64,000 bases of DNA from Hymenopus coronatus (Eukaryota > Arthropoda > Insecta > Mantodea > Hymenopodidae): contig CM060887.1 in assembly GCA_030762935.1 (NCBI GenBank), forward strand, positions 13,508,501 to 13,572,500, written 5' to 3'. The notes beneath the pieces were generated by a model, which had not been told where the DNA came from, searched no databases, and was given only the letters and a program-made list of their open reading frames with translations. A program made the position numbers and the translations under genes. Positions 43,751 to 55,836 of this stretch are shown one piece after another. How positions within the stretch are numbered: position 1 is the stretch's first letter; every line of letters begins with the position of its first letter.

Positions 43751-44965
43751 ATTTTCTCTGTTACGTATAGTTAGTATGGGAGGTATTGCATTCCAACCAA
43801 AAATTCATTACCGAGCCGATGTTTCGTTTGTTGCGCGCTTTTGGGAGGTCGCGAGTTCCTTCCCTTTGGCCAGCCTACCCGACTCAAGGGGCTTTTCGTT
43901 TATATTCCGGCTCACCAGGCATACAACGGATAGATTTTTTCCATCCCTCAATTTTCCTGTCTCTCAATTTTTGTTTCTATTGTCATTTCGTTTGTCCATG
44001 TTGGTGAGACAGAGAACCGCCCCTGTGTGTGGCGGGGTACCCGGTCTGGATACTGTAGAGACCATGTCAATGCAGTCCATCGCTCCTGGTTCCGGCCACC
44101 CAGTGTTTCCTCGTATCTCATCCCTCTCTTCCGGGGGCGCCCACTCGTCCATATCATACACCAATATTTTACGGGTAATACACATTTTGAGACTCATGAA
44201 TTCACAAAAAAAAAAAAAAAAAAAAAAAAAGTATTTCAGAGAATGGTTAATCGCTGCTTGCATTTTTGTGTATCTGTGAACACTATAACTCAATAACGCA
44301 AAATTGGTTGACTATTATCAAACTTTGCACTTACACTCAGTATCTTCCAAAAATATGACTTGAAGAATTTCAAGAAACTTTTCTCCCACCAAGCTACGTT
44401 TTATGTGAAAGCTTTTCGAAACTTTCGAGTATCTCAAAATGGGTCTATGGATTTTTAGCTACAACCCAATTCTTTTATTAAAGATATTTTCAAGATAAAT
44501 GAAACATACATCTAGAATTTTCTGCGAATATACTCTTTAAGTCCTCTTCATTCTGGACGTCTTTTACAAATTTGGCCAACCGCAACAAAAAATGTGGATC
44601 TACTTAAGCGCACAGTTATATGTCAGACTTTCCTATTGTGGAGTTAATTTTTTCCGAAATATTTATTTTTATTGACTTAGGTTTTCCGATAATTATATTT
44701 TTCTCAAATGGGAAATCGCTGTTTGTATGTTTCATCCCATACAAGGTTAACGGAATTTTACTCCCATCACATATCGACCCACACTTAAAAATTTAACTAT
44801 CGCTTAAGCTTGGTGTATTGTACATACCGAAATAAAAAAACAATTATGTCATATCTGCTAATGTTTATCTCGATAAGCATGAAATAGATAGAATAATGAG
44901 CTTTTGAAAGAGTTGTTCTTGCAGAATATATAGAGAAGACTCTGTGAAAGTTACAATTACATTTT
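43751..44965 (+). mobile_element. HT43, old copy with a GC-rich insert and poly-A
   Basis: H end ATTTTCTCTGTTACGTATAG, insert at 43816-44160, then TACGGGTAATACACATTTTG and a 24-base A run where most copies have a short A run. The body is strongly diverged. E end ATATAGAGAAGACTCTGTGA. Confidence 0.78.
43816..44160 (+). mobile_element. GC-rich insert, possible SINE (unassigned)
   Basis: About 345 bp that interrupts HT43 between CATTACCGAG and CAATATTTTACGGG. A B-box-like GGAGGTCGCGAGTTCCTTC lies near its start. No second copy in the window. The frames of 73-194 codons that cross it are not supported as genes. Confidence 0.5.
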
Positions 44966-45264
44966 TTAATTGTAATTAATCGTTTTCCATCAAGGTTAAC
45001 TCAGTGCTACCGTTTATAATACTACAAGGTGCAACGGAATGGCGCTGTCCCCACAGAAAATTAATTAAAATGGTTGCTATGACGTTTTTTGTTACTTTTC
45101 TAAACATTGCACCGGACATGATAATTGATTTACGCTACCAGAGGCTGCCGTTCTTTCTCAGTACATTTCAAAATTTGGTGGCTATTTCCTGATTGGCTGT
45201 AACAATTACAGGGACGCCAGTTGCAGGAAAAACTGTATTTAGGATGGTTATAACTATTAAAAAC
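44966..45264. other. unassigned spacer
   Basis: No HT blocks. A 62-codon frame (45004-45192) is not recognised. Confidence 0.3.
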
Positions 45265-46102
45265 ATCTGAGTGTTCCATTTGCATGGCCTTCTCTATATC
45301 ACTGCAACAAATTATTCTATTTACTTCATCTAATGGAGCAACAATTGGCAGAAATAGTCTTATTACTTGCTTCCTTGTTAATAGAAGCGAAATAAAGGAG
45401 TAGCATAGGTTAAAGTGATAGTCAAAAGCTGGTTGCTGTGCGACTGAAGTACCTTTGTTTGTATGGACAAGAGTTCACAAAGTCCTGTATGAGTCCTGTA
45501 TGTCTTTATAGCTGAAAAAAACAAGGAATATCTCAAATACAATCAAATCCACGAAAAAAATGTATATAACATAAATTGTGTGTTTAAATGTGCTCAACAT
45601 TTGTTGTGTGGTAAGTTCTTGTCCATCTCTTACGGTTTAGCAGTTATGCAAAATTCCGTAAAATTGACCGAGAATAAAGTAGTCTTCAGAGGCTATTCCC
45701 AGAAAATTCAGAATATACATTTCATTTGTCAGGCAAATATCATTAATATACGATATTTTAATCAAAATCGTTTGAGCCATTTTTAAGAAAATCATAATTT
45801 TCGAAAAAACTTCAATGTAAAGGGTAGTTTGATGTTGGTGGATTTATCTCAAAATCTTCGTGGAAGATACTAAACTTAAATACCAAGTTTGTTACTTTAG
45901 CTACTTTTCGTTTTTGAGTTATCGTGTTCACTGGCACACGGACACACACACACACAAACGGAACTTTTTCTGAAAATGCTTTTTTTGGATACAGGGGGTC
46001 CTAAAACATGTATTTCCGGTGAAATCTCAGTATCGAATTTTTTGGTGGAATACAATACTTCTCTATGCCTTTGTACATTGTACATATGGGGCTGGAGAAA
46101 CT
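45265..46102 (-). mobile_element. HT44, complete copy with type-B palindrome
   Basis: E end ATCTGAGTGTTCCATTTGCA; H end TGCCTTTGTACATTGTACAT then ATGGGGCTGGAGAAACT. A-type E loop with B-type H stem. Confidence 0.92.
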
Positions 46103-46104
46103 AA

Positions 46105-47648
46105 AAATTAGCAGAAATAGTCTTGTTACTTGCTTCCTTGTAAGTAGAAGCGAAATAAAGGAGTACCACAGGTTAAAGTGATAGTCAAAAGCTGGTTGCT
46201 ACGTGACTGAAGTTCCTTTTTACTTTCTCTAGCCCCATATGTACAATGTACATATGGGGCTAGAGAAGGTATTGTAGTGCAAACAAAAATTCGATACCGA
46301 GATTTCACCGGAAATATATGTTTTGGGGTCTCCTGAGTCCGAAAAAATTATTTTTAAAAAAAGGTCCGTGTGTGTGTGGGCAGCATAGCTTCAAAATGAA
46401 AAGACCGTTAAATGCCAAACTTGGTATTTAGGTTTAGTATCTTCCGAGGATGCGACACGAAGATTTTCAAAAAAATCCCCCCACGACAAACTATCCTTTA
46501 CATGGAAAAATTTTCGAAAACTTTGATTTTGTTAAAAATATATTAAAGCTATTTATGTCCGAAATAAAATTTATATCTCGAATTTTTTAGGAATAGCTTC
46601 TGAAGACCTCTTTATTCTGGATGAATTTTGCCGAATTTTGCTTAACTGCTAAACCGTAAGAGATAGAATAAAACTCACTACACAAAAATGAACATCACGA
46701 CAAAGCACAATTTATGTCCTTAAAAGTTTTTGTTGCGGAGGAAACCGTTTTCGAGATATTCCTGTTATTGGTTTCAATTGTGAAGTACTTAAACTTTTCT
46801 CAGACAGGAAGTGTCCGTTTTTTTTTTTTGTTCTACTCCTGGCCAAACAAAAAAGTGATTTGCAATGACAATCGCATAACGATAGCTTTTAAAACATTTG
46901 ACAATCACTTTAGCACAGTGCATTCCCTTATTCCCTTCTACTTTTAAGGAATTAAGTAATAAGAACATTCTGCTAGTGTTTATCTCGATTAGCATTGTGT
47001 ACAAAGAAGAATAATCTTTTGTAGGAGGTTTGTAGAACAGCTAGAGAAAATCATGTGAGTGTAACACATAAGATTTTTTTTTGTATGGACAGGAGTTGAC
47101 AAATTCCAGTATGAGAAAACTATAGATATTTTAGATTTGAAATCAATAACAAAGAATATCTCGAAAACGGCAAACTCCAGGAAGAAAATGTATATGACAT
47201 AAATAGTGTGTTTTATCTTGATATGCATCCAGAATAAAGGATGCATTCAAGACTATTCTCAGAAAATTTAAGATATATATTTTGTTTGTCATGTAAATGT
47301 ATTTAATATACGATACATTCATTAAAATCGTTAGAGCCATTTTTTCTAAAATGAAAACTTTCGAAAATGTTGGAAGTGTGGAATTTTCCTGAAAATCTTC
47401 GTGTATAACATTTGAAGATATTAAACTGAAATAGAAAGTTAGTTTTACAAGTGACGTTTAGTTTATGATTTATGCTTTCCATTTACGCATAGTCACTTAC
47501 GCAGGGATTTTTTTCTAATTCTTTTTTTGATCCAGGGGTCCTCAAAATAAATATTTCAAATGAAATTACTGTATCAATTTTTTGGGTGGTATACAGTAAC
47601 TTCTTTATCTACTATGTGCATTAAAGGTACATACGTGCTAGAGAAGGT
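46105..47648 (-). mobile_element. HT45, copy split by HT46
   Basis: Parts 46105-46221 and 47075-47648. The join reads CTGAAGTTCCTTT then TTTGTATGGACAGGAGTTGA, the normal block order, with HT46 in the T run. H end ACATACGTGCTAGAGAAGGT. Confidence 0.88.
46222..47074 (+). mobile_element. HT46, complete type-B copy nested in HT45
   Basis: The best type-B palindrome: CTCTAGCCCCATATGTACA against TGTACATATGGGGCTAGAG, a stem of about 19 bp without bulge. E end GCTAGAGAAAATCATGTGAG then TGTAACACATAAGAT. Inserted in opposite orientation to its host copy. 853 bp. Confidence 0.95.
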
Positions 47649-48229
47649 AATAAACTTTGTAAGAATAGATTGTGTAGAAAGGGTAGAGAATGTTAACAGT
47701 GGTGAACACCTCGGCAACTATGAAGCGGTACGGATCTAATGCGGCCTACCACCACGCCGGGGGAAGAGAAACAGGAAACGACGGGGCTAAGCACAGAGGT
47801 ACACGGAAGTCCCTAAGAGTTCACTAGATGACAGCCCGGACGCGCCACGGAGGCTATGCAGGCGCTGGGAGGCCGGAAGGAGGCCTCTACAACTGCACCT
47901 AGCCTCTACCAGGAGAAGAGAGTTTCGCTCGGAGCAAGCAACCGTGTCATCTACCTGCCAAGCCTCAAGTCACACCTGCCGCCAACCTGAAAGATGAAGA
48001 AGGGAAATTAAATGAAGGAATGAGCGGAAAGGAACCGTGATAGATATACAGTACTCCAGTATTCGCCTAAGCAGGCCTAGGAAAACCACGGAAAAACATC
48101 AGTAAACCCGATATCCACAAATAAACGATGGAGGGTAGAGGTCATGTAAAGTAACAAATGAGGTTTTACATTATAGGATATGTGTATCCATGTAAAATGA
48201 GTAGAATTATGTTGATTGCTGCAAATTTT
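47649..48229. other. GC-rich block of unknown origin
   Basis: About 47690-48110 is clearly richer in G+C than any HT copy (GGAGGCCGGAAGGAGGCCTC near 47868). No recognised terminal repeats, A/B boxes or long frame. It may be the 3' part of another retroelement or a host sequence. Confidence 0.4.
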
Positions 48230-48367
48230 ACTTTCTCTACACGTATTAGGTACATAGTGTATAGAGAAGGTATTGCACTCAACTGAAAAATTCGATACCG
48301 AGATTTCACTGTAAATATATGCTTTACCAAAAAAAAAAAAAAAAGAATTTTCAGAAAAAAGGTCCGC

Positions 48368-48403
<36 letters not shown>

Positions 48404-49086
48404 GTGTGTCTGTGAACACGATACTCAAAAACGAAAAGTTGGTTAAATACAAAACTTGGTATTTAAGTTTAATATCTTCCAGTTTACGCGACACGAAGAT
48501 TTTGAGGAATATCCCCTCAACCCGAACTACCCTTTACATGGAACGTTTTTCGATAATTTTGATTTTCTAAAAATGACTCTAACGGTTTTAATTAAAATAT
48601 CGTATATTAAAGATATTCACCTGATAAATAAGATGTATATCTTGAATTTTTTGGAAATAGCCTCTGAATATTATTTTGGATCAATTTTACGGAATTTTGT
48701 ATAACTCCTAAACCGTAAGAGATGACAAAAATCTACCACACAAAAAATGTAACTTTGAAACACACAATTTACGTTATATATATTTTTTTTTTCGTGAAAT
48801 TGGTCGTTTTTTAAATATTCCTTGTTTTTAATTACACTCTTAGAAAACATACTTTTCACATACAACTACTGTCCATACAAACAAAGGAACTTCAGTCACA
48901 TAGCAACCAGCTTTTGACTATCACTTTAATCTATGGTACTCACTTATTTCACTTCTACTTATAAGGAAGCAAGTAATCAGACCATTTCTGCTATTTTTTC
49001 CTCGATTAGCATGAAGTAAATATAAGAGTAAGCTTTTTAACAATAATTTGGTACAGAGATGTAGAGAAAGAATGGAACACATCAGA
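48230..49086 (+). mobile_element. HT47, complete type-A copy with (GT)n
   Basis: H end ACTTTCTCTACACGTATTAG; a GT microsatellite at 48370-48402; E end GATGTAGAGAAAGAATGGAA, where TCATGTG is deleted. Confidence 0.93.
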
Positions 49087-49640
49087 GTTTTTATCTATTT
49101 TCCTGCTAGTATATATTATAGGCAGCCTATTGGCACGTGCCACATAGATGAACGTTCTGCTGGGTCGGGAAATCTAAGGGTTTCTCTGGGAAAGCACATT
49201 CACATGGACCACTCGCTGCCTTTTATTTTGCTGCCCTTCTCCTCCTCCTATCAAATCCTTTTACCCAGATGTAGACAGAAAGCCCGATAAGAGGTAATGC
49301 GTTTTCCATGTTTGCATGCATGCATGTGCGTCTGGAGAACTGTGTTTAAGATAAAACTTCGTTTTAACTTTTACTTTTTGAACAAGCATTTTGTTACGTA
49401 CTTGTTGCTAACAATGGACGTCATGTCATCTTTTTTCCTAGTAAAATGATTAATTTTAACCCTTTCGGTGCAGAATTATTTTATAGTTTTTATTAAGTGG
49501 ATAAGCAACTGAACATCCTAAATTTCACATTATTAATAATAGAGCTTTAAACTTTTTCACACATATCAAGCTGACGTACAGTATTATTGCTACAAAATAT
49601 TTGCAGACGACTCCAGATATTTTCCACTTTATTAATTTTT
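49087..49640. other. unassigned single-copy-like stretch
   Basis: Includes an 80-codon frame (49048-49290) that starts in the HT end and is unrecognised. No repeat blocks seen. Confidence 0.35.
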
Positions 49641-49661
49641 ACTTTTTATAGAACGTATATA

Positions 49662-50971
49662 CTACTGTGTCAAGAAAGTTCCGGAAATTTGCCAATAAAA
49701 CACAAAAAATGAATTATTCATCCAATTTTATTTTCGCCTTCAAAGTAGGCCTCTTCTGAAATTATACAGTTATGCCAACGAATTATCCAATCATCAAAAC
49801 ATTTTTTGTAGGCAGTTTTAGGAATCGATGTCAATTGTCGCCGCGAATTTTCCTTTATGTCTTCTATCGACTGAAAACGGATGCATCGAAGTGGTAACTA
49901 GAGTTTTGGAAAGAAAAAATCAGCAGGAGCCAGATCAGGTGAATATGGTGGTTGTTCAATGAAATTTGTTGAGTTTTTGGCCAGAAATTCGTTCACAATA
50001 TTAGCCTTGTGCGCTGGTGCGTTATCGTGGTGCAGAATCCATGAGTTGTCGTTCCACAAATCTGGCCTTTTTTGCCATATTTGTTCTCTCAAACGCCGCA
50101 TAACACACAGATAATAGTCTTTATTTACCATTTGACCTTCTGTTAAGAACTCTGAGTGCTCGACACCGCGATAATCGAAAAAAACTATCAACATGACCTT
50201 CAGTTTTTATCGAGTTTGACGTGCCCTTTTAGGTTTCGGTTCAGTTGGAAGGCACCATTCGGAAGCTTGTTGACTGGTTTGAGTGTCAAACTCGTAAACC
50301 CACGTCTCATCACCAGTTACAATGCGTTTCATGAAAGTGGGATCGGAACTGGCTCGTTCTAGCATGTCTTCAGCAATCCTTACGCGATTGAGTTTTTGTA
50401 GAAAATTCAAGTCTTTCGGAACTAACCGAGCTGCAACGCGTGTCATTCCCAAACAATCGTTTAAAATGGTACGAATCGATTCGTGAGACACAGCAAGTTC
50501 AGCGGCAATCTCTCTCAGATCTAATGACGATTTTCAGACACCATTTTCTTCACTTTAGCGATGTTCAGTTCAGTTGAAACCGTTGATGGCCGACCAGAGC
50601 GAAGCAAATCTTCCGCCACATCTCGACCACTTTTGAATGCACTGTACCACTCATATGCACGTGTTTTTGATAAAGTTGATTCACCGTAAGCCCTCTGTAA
50701 CGTTTTTAATGATTCGGCACAGGAAATACCATTTGCAGTGCAAAATTTAAGACAGATTCTTTGTTCAATATTTGTATCCATCGTAAAATCGCAAATCACC
50801 TTTGAGATGAACTTACAAAATGGCGTACTGTAAACAAACTAGATGACAGATGACAATCAAACTCCGCGTGGGTATAGAGGGAAGCTGTACCAACTTAGCG
50901 ACAATAATAATTTCGAATTTCCTTTTAAACAGGATTTTTAAATCAATTCCCGATACTTTCTTGACAGAATG
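49662..50971 (-). mobile_element. mariner 2, full-length element
   Basis: 1.31 kb bounded by TA at 49660-49661 and TA at 50972-50973. Terminal inverted repeats: TGTCAAGAAAGTTCCGGAAA at left, and in reverse complement TGTCAAGAAAGTATCGGGAA at right. Size, TA target and encoded protein all fit Tc1/mariner. The element sits in the centre of the HT48 hairpin. Confidence 0.95.
49718..50799 (-). pseudogene. mariner transposase, nearly full length, three lesions
   Basis: About 360 codons, usual mariner length. N-terminal helix-turn-helix region: residues ~8-60, ending RAYEWYSAFKSGR and RSGRPST. Second helix-turn-helix part: LREIAAELAVSHESI. Catalytic region: TGDETW, HHDNAPAH and PPYSPDLAPADFF, with 34 residues between the last two Asp (D34D). 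Lesions: a one-base deletion at about 50518-50520 after SENRH shifts the frame, an in-frame TAA lies at 50207-50209, and an in-frame TAG lies at 49898-49900. Beyond the TAG the frame continues through WIIRWHNCI to a final stop at 49718. All three Asp remain, so decay is recent relative to mariner 1 and 3. Confidence 0.95.
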
Positions 50972-51412
50972 TACAATGTATGTGGTAGGTAGAGAAGGTA
51001 TTGTATTACATCCAAATTTCGACACCAAGATTTCTCTGTAAATATATAAGTTTTGAGACCCCCTGGATCCAAAAGAAGCTTTTTTAAAAAAAGATCAGAG
51101 TATGAAAATAGATAATAGATATTCCTTGGTTTTGGTTTCACCTTTGAAAAACATACTTTTCTCATACAGGAATTTGCCAACTCGTGTCCATACAAACAAA
51201 CGGACTTCAGTCGCATAGCAGCCAGCTTTTGGCTTTCACTTTAACCTGTGGACTCCGTTATTTCGCTTCTACTTTCAAGGAAGCAAGTAATAAGGCTATT
51301 TCTGCTAATTTTTTCTCCGTTAGAATAAAGTAAATAGAAGCATAAGCTTTTTAACAATAATTAATTTCAGAGATGTTGAGAAAGTCATGTGAATGGAGTA
51401 CGTAAGATTTTT

Positions 51413-52248
51413 ACTTTCTCTACACGTACTAGGAACATATTGTATAGAGAAGGTATTGTAACGCACCCAAAAATTCGATACCGCGATTTCACCGGAAATA
51501 TGTTTGGGTCCCCCTGAATAAAAAAAACATTTTTTGGAAAAAGGTCTGTGTGTGTCTTTGGACAGCATAGATCAAAAACGAAAAGACCATTAAATACCAA
51601 ACTTTGTATTTAAGTTTGGTATCTTCCAAGGATGCGACACGAAGATTTTCAAGAAAATCCCCCCACCCCAACTACTATTTACTTGGAACTTATTTCGAAA
51701 ATTTTGATTTTCTCAAAATGGCTCTAACGATATTCAATAAAATATCGTATATTAAAGATATTTACCTTACAAATAATGTATATATCTTGAATTTTTTGGG
51801 AATTGCCTTTGAAGACTACTTTATTGTGTATGCGTTTAAAAAAATTTTTAATGACTGCTAAACTGCTAGAAAAAACTTACCACACAAAAAATGTAGAGCA
51901 CATTAGAACACACATTTTTTGTTATATACATTTTTTTCGAGGAGTTGATCGTTTTTTAGGTATTCCTTGTTTTTGGTTTCAGGTTTAAAAAACTTGTACT
52001 TTTCTCATACAGGAATTTGTCAAATCGTGTCTACACAAAAAAAGGAACTTCAGTCACCTTGTAACCAGCTTTTGACTTCACTTTAACCTATGATACTCCC
52101 ATATTTCGCTTCTACTTACAAGAAAGCAAGTAATAAGACTATTTCTGCTATTTTTTTCTCCATTAGAATGAAGTAAATAGAAGCATAAGCTTTTTAATAA
52201 TTTGTTGCAGAGATGTAGAGAAAGTCATGTGAATGGATCACATCAGAT
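51413..52248 (+). mobile_element. HT49, complete type-A copy
   Basis: H end ACTTTCTCTACACGTACTAG; E end GATGTAGAGAAAGTCATGTG. 836 bp. Adjoins HT48's E end with only a T run between. Confidence 0.93.
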
Positions 52249-52261
52249 TTTTTTAATTGTT

Positions 52262-52492
52262 TCATTTATATAGCCCCTTTTAACACCTAAGATCATATCG
52301 GAGACTTTACAAGCTAAACAACTCGTTGGCTCTAGGTTTTTTACATCGAGTTTTAATCATTTTATTTTCTTCAAACACACACATTCACTCTGACATGCAT
52401 ACTTTCAGACTCTGTGGGGGATAGGGAATAAGTCTGGTTAAAGAAAAATCCCCTGCCCAGGACGGAAATCGAACCAGGTACCTCCGTTATCT
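52262..52492 (-). mobile_element. SINE-E copy 2
   Basis: Minus strand: CCTGGTTCGATTTCC B box, CTTTAACCAGACTTATTCCC, CAGAGTCTGAAAGTATGCA, AAAATGATTAAAACTCG, CCAACGAGTTGTTTAGC. Same order as the copy at 907-1110. The A-box side is missing here too. Confidence 0.75.
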
Positions 52493-52634
52493 CTTTTGTT
52501 TTACTCTGGGAATGCAAAAGAGATAGCAATTTCAACTGTTTCACATAACGATAACTTTTAAAAGTTTTGCTATCGCTTAGCCTAGTGTATGCTAATACTT
52601 ATCTCAAATAGACTCTCAAAATAAGAATCTTTTT
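52493..52634 (+). mobile_element. HT 3'-side fragment
   Basis: TATCTCTTTTGTTTTACTC through AGCCTAGTGTATGCTAA, ending at a T run where HT50 begins. Confidence 0.75.
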
Positions 52635-53472
52635 ACTTTCTCTAGCCCCATATGGTCAATCTCGATACCGAGATTTCACCGGAAATATATGTTTTGGGGT
52701 CCCTGAGTCCGAAAGAAACATTTTTTAAAAAAAGTCCATGTGTGTGTCTGTGTATGTGTGTGTCTGTGGACAGCATAACACCAAAACAAAACGACCGTTA
52801 AATACCAAACTTGGTATTTAGGTTTAATATCTTCCAAGGATGCGACACGAAGTTTTTCAAAAAAATCCACCTACCTCAAACCACCCTTTACATGGAAAAA
52901 ATGTCGAAAATTTTGATTTTCCTAAGAATGCCTCTAACGATTTTGATTAAAATCCTGTATATTACAGCTATTTATGTTGCGAAATAAAATATATATCTCG
53001 AATTTTTTTGGAATAGCCTTTGAAGACCTCTTTATTCTGGATGAATTTTGCTTAACTGCTAAACCGTAAGAGATAGAAAGAAAGTACTACACAAGAAATG
53101 TACCTCATGACAAAACACACACTTTTTGTCCTTTACTTTTTTGTTGTGGAGGTAACCATTTTCGAGATATTCCTTGTTATAGTTTCAATAATGAAGTACT
53201 TAAACTTTTCTCACACAGGAAGTGTCTGTTTTACTTTTGTTCTACTCCTGGCCAAGCAAAGAAGTGATTTGCAATGACAATCGCATAACGGTAGCTTTTA
53301 AAACATTTGACAATCACTTTAGCATAGTGCATTCCCTTATTCCCTACTACTTTTAAGGAAATAAGTAATAAGAACATTCTGCTAACATTTATATTGATTA
53401 GCATTGTGTACAAAGAAGAATAATCTTTTGTAGAGCAGCTAGAGAAAGTCATGTGAGTGTAACACATCAGAT
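52635..53472 (+). mobile_element. HT50, type-B copy with palindrome deletion
   Basis: H end ACTTTCTCTAGCCCCATATG, then a deletion of the inner arm to CGATACCGAG. E end GCTAGAGAAAGTCATGTGAG then TGTAACACATCAGAT. Confidence 0.92.
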
Positions 53473-54134
53473 TTTTTAGGAGTAGTTTGCGTGTGGAACA
53501 GATATGTGAATGGAATACATCATATTTTTCAATGGTATCACAATATGTAGCAAATTAATTTTGGATCTTCTAAAAGTACTTTTTTCTGCTTAAAACAATT
53601 TTCTGGAACAAATTACTTAGCAATGGTACAATGTTTTACTCCGTAATTAAAAACTCGATGAAATGACTTCTTGGGAACTGAGCTTCTGCAACTAAAATAC
53701 ATTAAAAGATGATTTCTTTCCTTCAATATTTATTTAAGGGAGGTTGGGGAAGGAGGGGGGACAACGTGGCGCTTCTGCTCCAGTCATAACGTGAAATCGG
53801 CGCTAATGAACAAACAAAATTAAATTTTCGTTCCCTCTTCTCAACTGGAAAGTTTTGCCACTGATGAAGTCGGTGTTTACAGAGGAAGAAGAAGAAAAAG
53901 CGAAGGGCCTGTTCTTCGATAATGAGCCTGATTGATGTCAGAGAATTGCTGCTCTTCTTCAACCACAACTATAACTTCCGAAAAAGTAGAAGAAACGTTC
54001 CAACTTGGATGGCTCGCTCTCCAAGTTATTCCGTGGCTGTATCTTCTGTGGACCTGTTCAAACGTTGTATGCAACACAGTTTTAGAGAGTCGGTTCCTTA
54101 AGGACATATATAACTGAAAGTTTGAAACTCCACA
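53473..54134. other. unassigned stretch, partly purine-rich
   Basis: An E-like scrap (ATGTGAATGGAATACATCAT) lies near 53505-53525. GGGAAGGAGGGGGGACAACG and GAGGAAGAAGAAGAAAAAGC mark 53747-53900. Short frames on both strands between 53723 and 54117 overlap and are unrecognised. Confidence 0.35.
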
Positions 54135-54135
54135 C

Positions 54136-54932
54136 CAATAGGGAAGTTATTGTAATGCACCCAAAAATTCACCGGAAATATATGTTATGAGACCCCCTGA
54201 ATCAAAGAAAAAAAAGCATTTTTAGAAAAATGTCCGTGTGTCTCTGTGTGTGTGTCTGTGGGCAGCATAGCTCAAAAACAAAAATACCGTTAAAAACTAA
54301 ATTTGATATCTTCCAAGGATGCGAAACAAAGCTTTTCACGAAAATCCCCCCACGCCCAACTACCGTTTACATGGAAAAAAATACGAAATATTGATTTTCC
54401 TAAAAATGGCTCTAACGATTTTGATTAAAATCTCGTATATTTAAGATATTTACTTGACAAACAAAATGTATATCTTGAATTTTCTGGGAATATCCTCTGA
54501 ATACTTCTTTATTCTGGATGAATTTTACGGATTTTTGCATAACTGCTAAAACGTAAGAGATTGACAAAAACTTGCCACACAAAAATGTAGAGTACATTAA
54601 AAACAAGATTTATGTTATACACATTTCTTTCGTGGAGATGATTGTTTTAGAGTTATTCCTTGTTTTTGATTTCACCTTTAAAAAACACATTTCTCATTTG
54701 TCAACTCCTGTCCATACAAACAAAGGAACGTCAATCACATAGCAACCAGCTTTTGGCTATCACTTTAAGCTATGATACTCCCTTATTTCGCTTCTGCTTA
54801 CAAGGAAGCAAGTAATAAGAATATTTCTGCGATTTTTTTTCGATTAGCAAGGAGTAAATAGAAGCATTAGCTTTTTAACAATACTTTGTTGCAGAGATGT
54901 AGAGGAAGTCATATGAATGGAACACATCAGAT
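54136..54932 (+). mobile_element. HT51, copy without palindrome
   Basis: Starts AGGGAAGTTATTGTAATGC; E end GTAGAGGAAGTCATATGAAT. GT tract at 54235-54262. Confidence 0.88.
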
Positions 54933-55055
54933 TTTTTAAATTTATACCACAAATGTAACAAAAGCAGATAAGTTACAGTGCAACTTTCATCCATTTTTCT
55001 CCAATAATTTGGAGGTTATGGTCAATTTAGTTTGCTTTTGCCACACCACTAAAAA

Positions 55056-55821
55056 ATCATGACTTTCTCTACATCTGTACAACAAATTAGTGTTGAAAAC
55101 CTTATTTTTCTATTAATTCATGCTAGTCGAGAACAAATTAGCAGAACTCGTCTTATTACTTGCTTCCTTGTAAGTAGAAGCGAAATAATGGAGTACCATA
55201 TGCTAAAGTGATAGTCAAAAGCTGGTTGCTATGTGACTGAAGATGCTTTATTTTTATGGACAGGAGTTGACAAATTCCCGTATGAGAAACATATTTTGTA
55301 AATGACACCGATAAAAAGGAATATCTCAAAAATGGCCAATTCAATGACATAAATTGTGAGTTTTAACGAGATCTACATTTTTTGTGGTGTAAGTAGGTAT
55401 ATGTCTATCTGTTACAGGTTACTAGTTATGCAGAATTCAGCAAAATTCATCCGGAACGAAGAGGTCTTCAGAGGCTATTCCCAGAAAATTCAAGATATAC
55501 ATTTTATTTATCACGTTAACATCTTTAATATACGGTATTTAAAGGGTAGCTTGGTGTGGGGAGATTTTATTTTTTCAAAATATTCGTGTCGCATTCTTGG
55601 AAAATACTAAAATCATATACCAAACGATCTTTCATTTTGAGTTATCGTGTTCACAGACACATGGACACACTGACTAGCGGACAAAACCAAACCTTTTTGT
55701 AAAAATGCTTTTTTGGATACAAGGGTCCCTAAAATATGCATTTCCGGTGAAATGTCGACATCGAATTTTTAGATGGACTGCAATATCTGCTCTATATACT
55801 ACGTATAAAGCATAAAAAGGG
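55056..55821 (-). mobile_element. HT52, copy with truncated ends
   Basis: Begins AATCATGACTTTCTCTACAT, so the outer ~20 bp of E are missing. Jumps from AATATACGGTATTT to AAAGGGTAGCTTGGTG. H end only as CTCTATATACTACGTATAAA. Confidence 0.83.
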
Positions 55822-55836
55822 TAAAAGGAGTATTTT

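Larger units (their letters stand above)
49641..51408 (+). mobile_element. HT48, internally deleted copy with mariner 2 in its palindrome
   Basis: Outer arm ACTTTTTATAGAACGTATAT (49641-49660), then mariner 2 at 49662-50971, then inner arm TACAATGTATGTGGTAGGTA (from 50972). Later it jumps from AGCTTTTTTAAAAAAAGATC to the AGATATTCCTTGG block, losing more than 400 bp. E end TTGAGAAAGTCATGTGAATG. Confidence 0.87.

Noticed and set aside
43695..44279. 194-codon plus-strand frame, the longest in the window
   Set aside because: It crosses the junctions between HT43 and its GC-rich insert and ends in a translated poly-A run (poly-Lys). Its length is chance.
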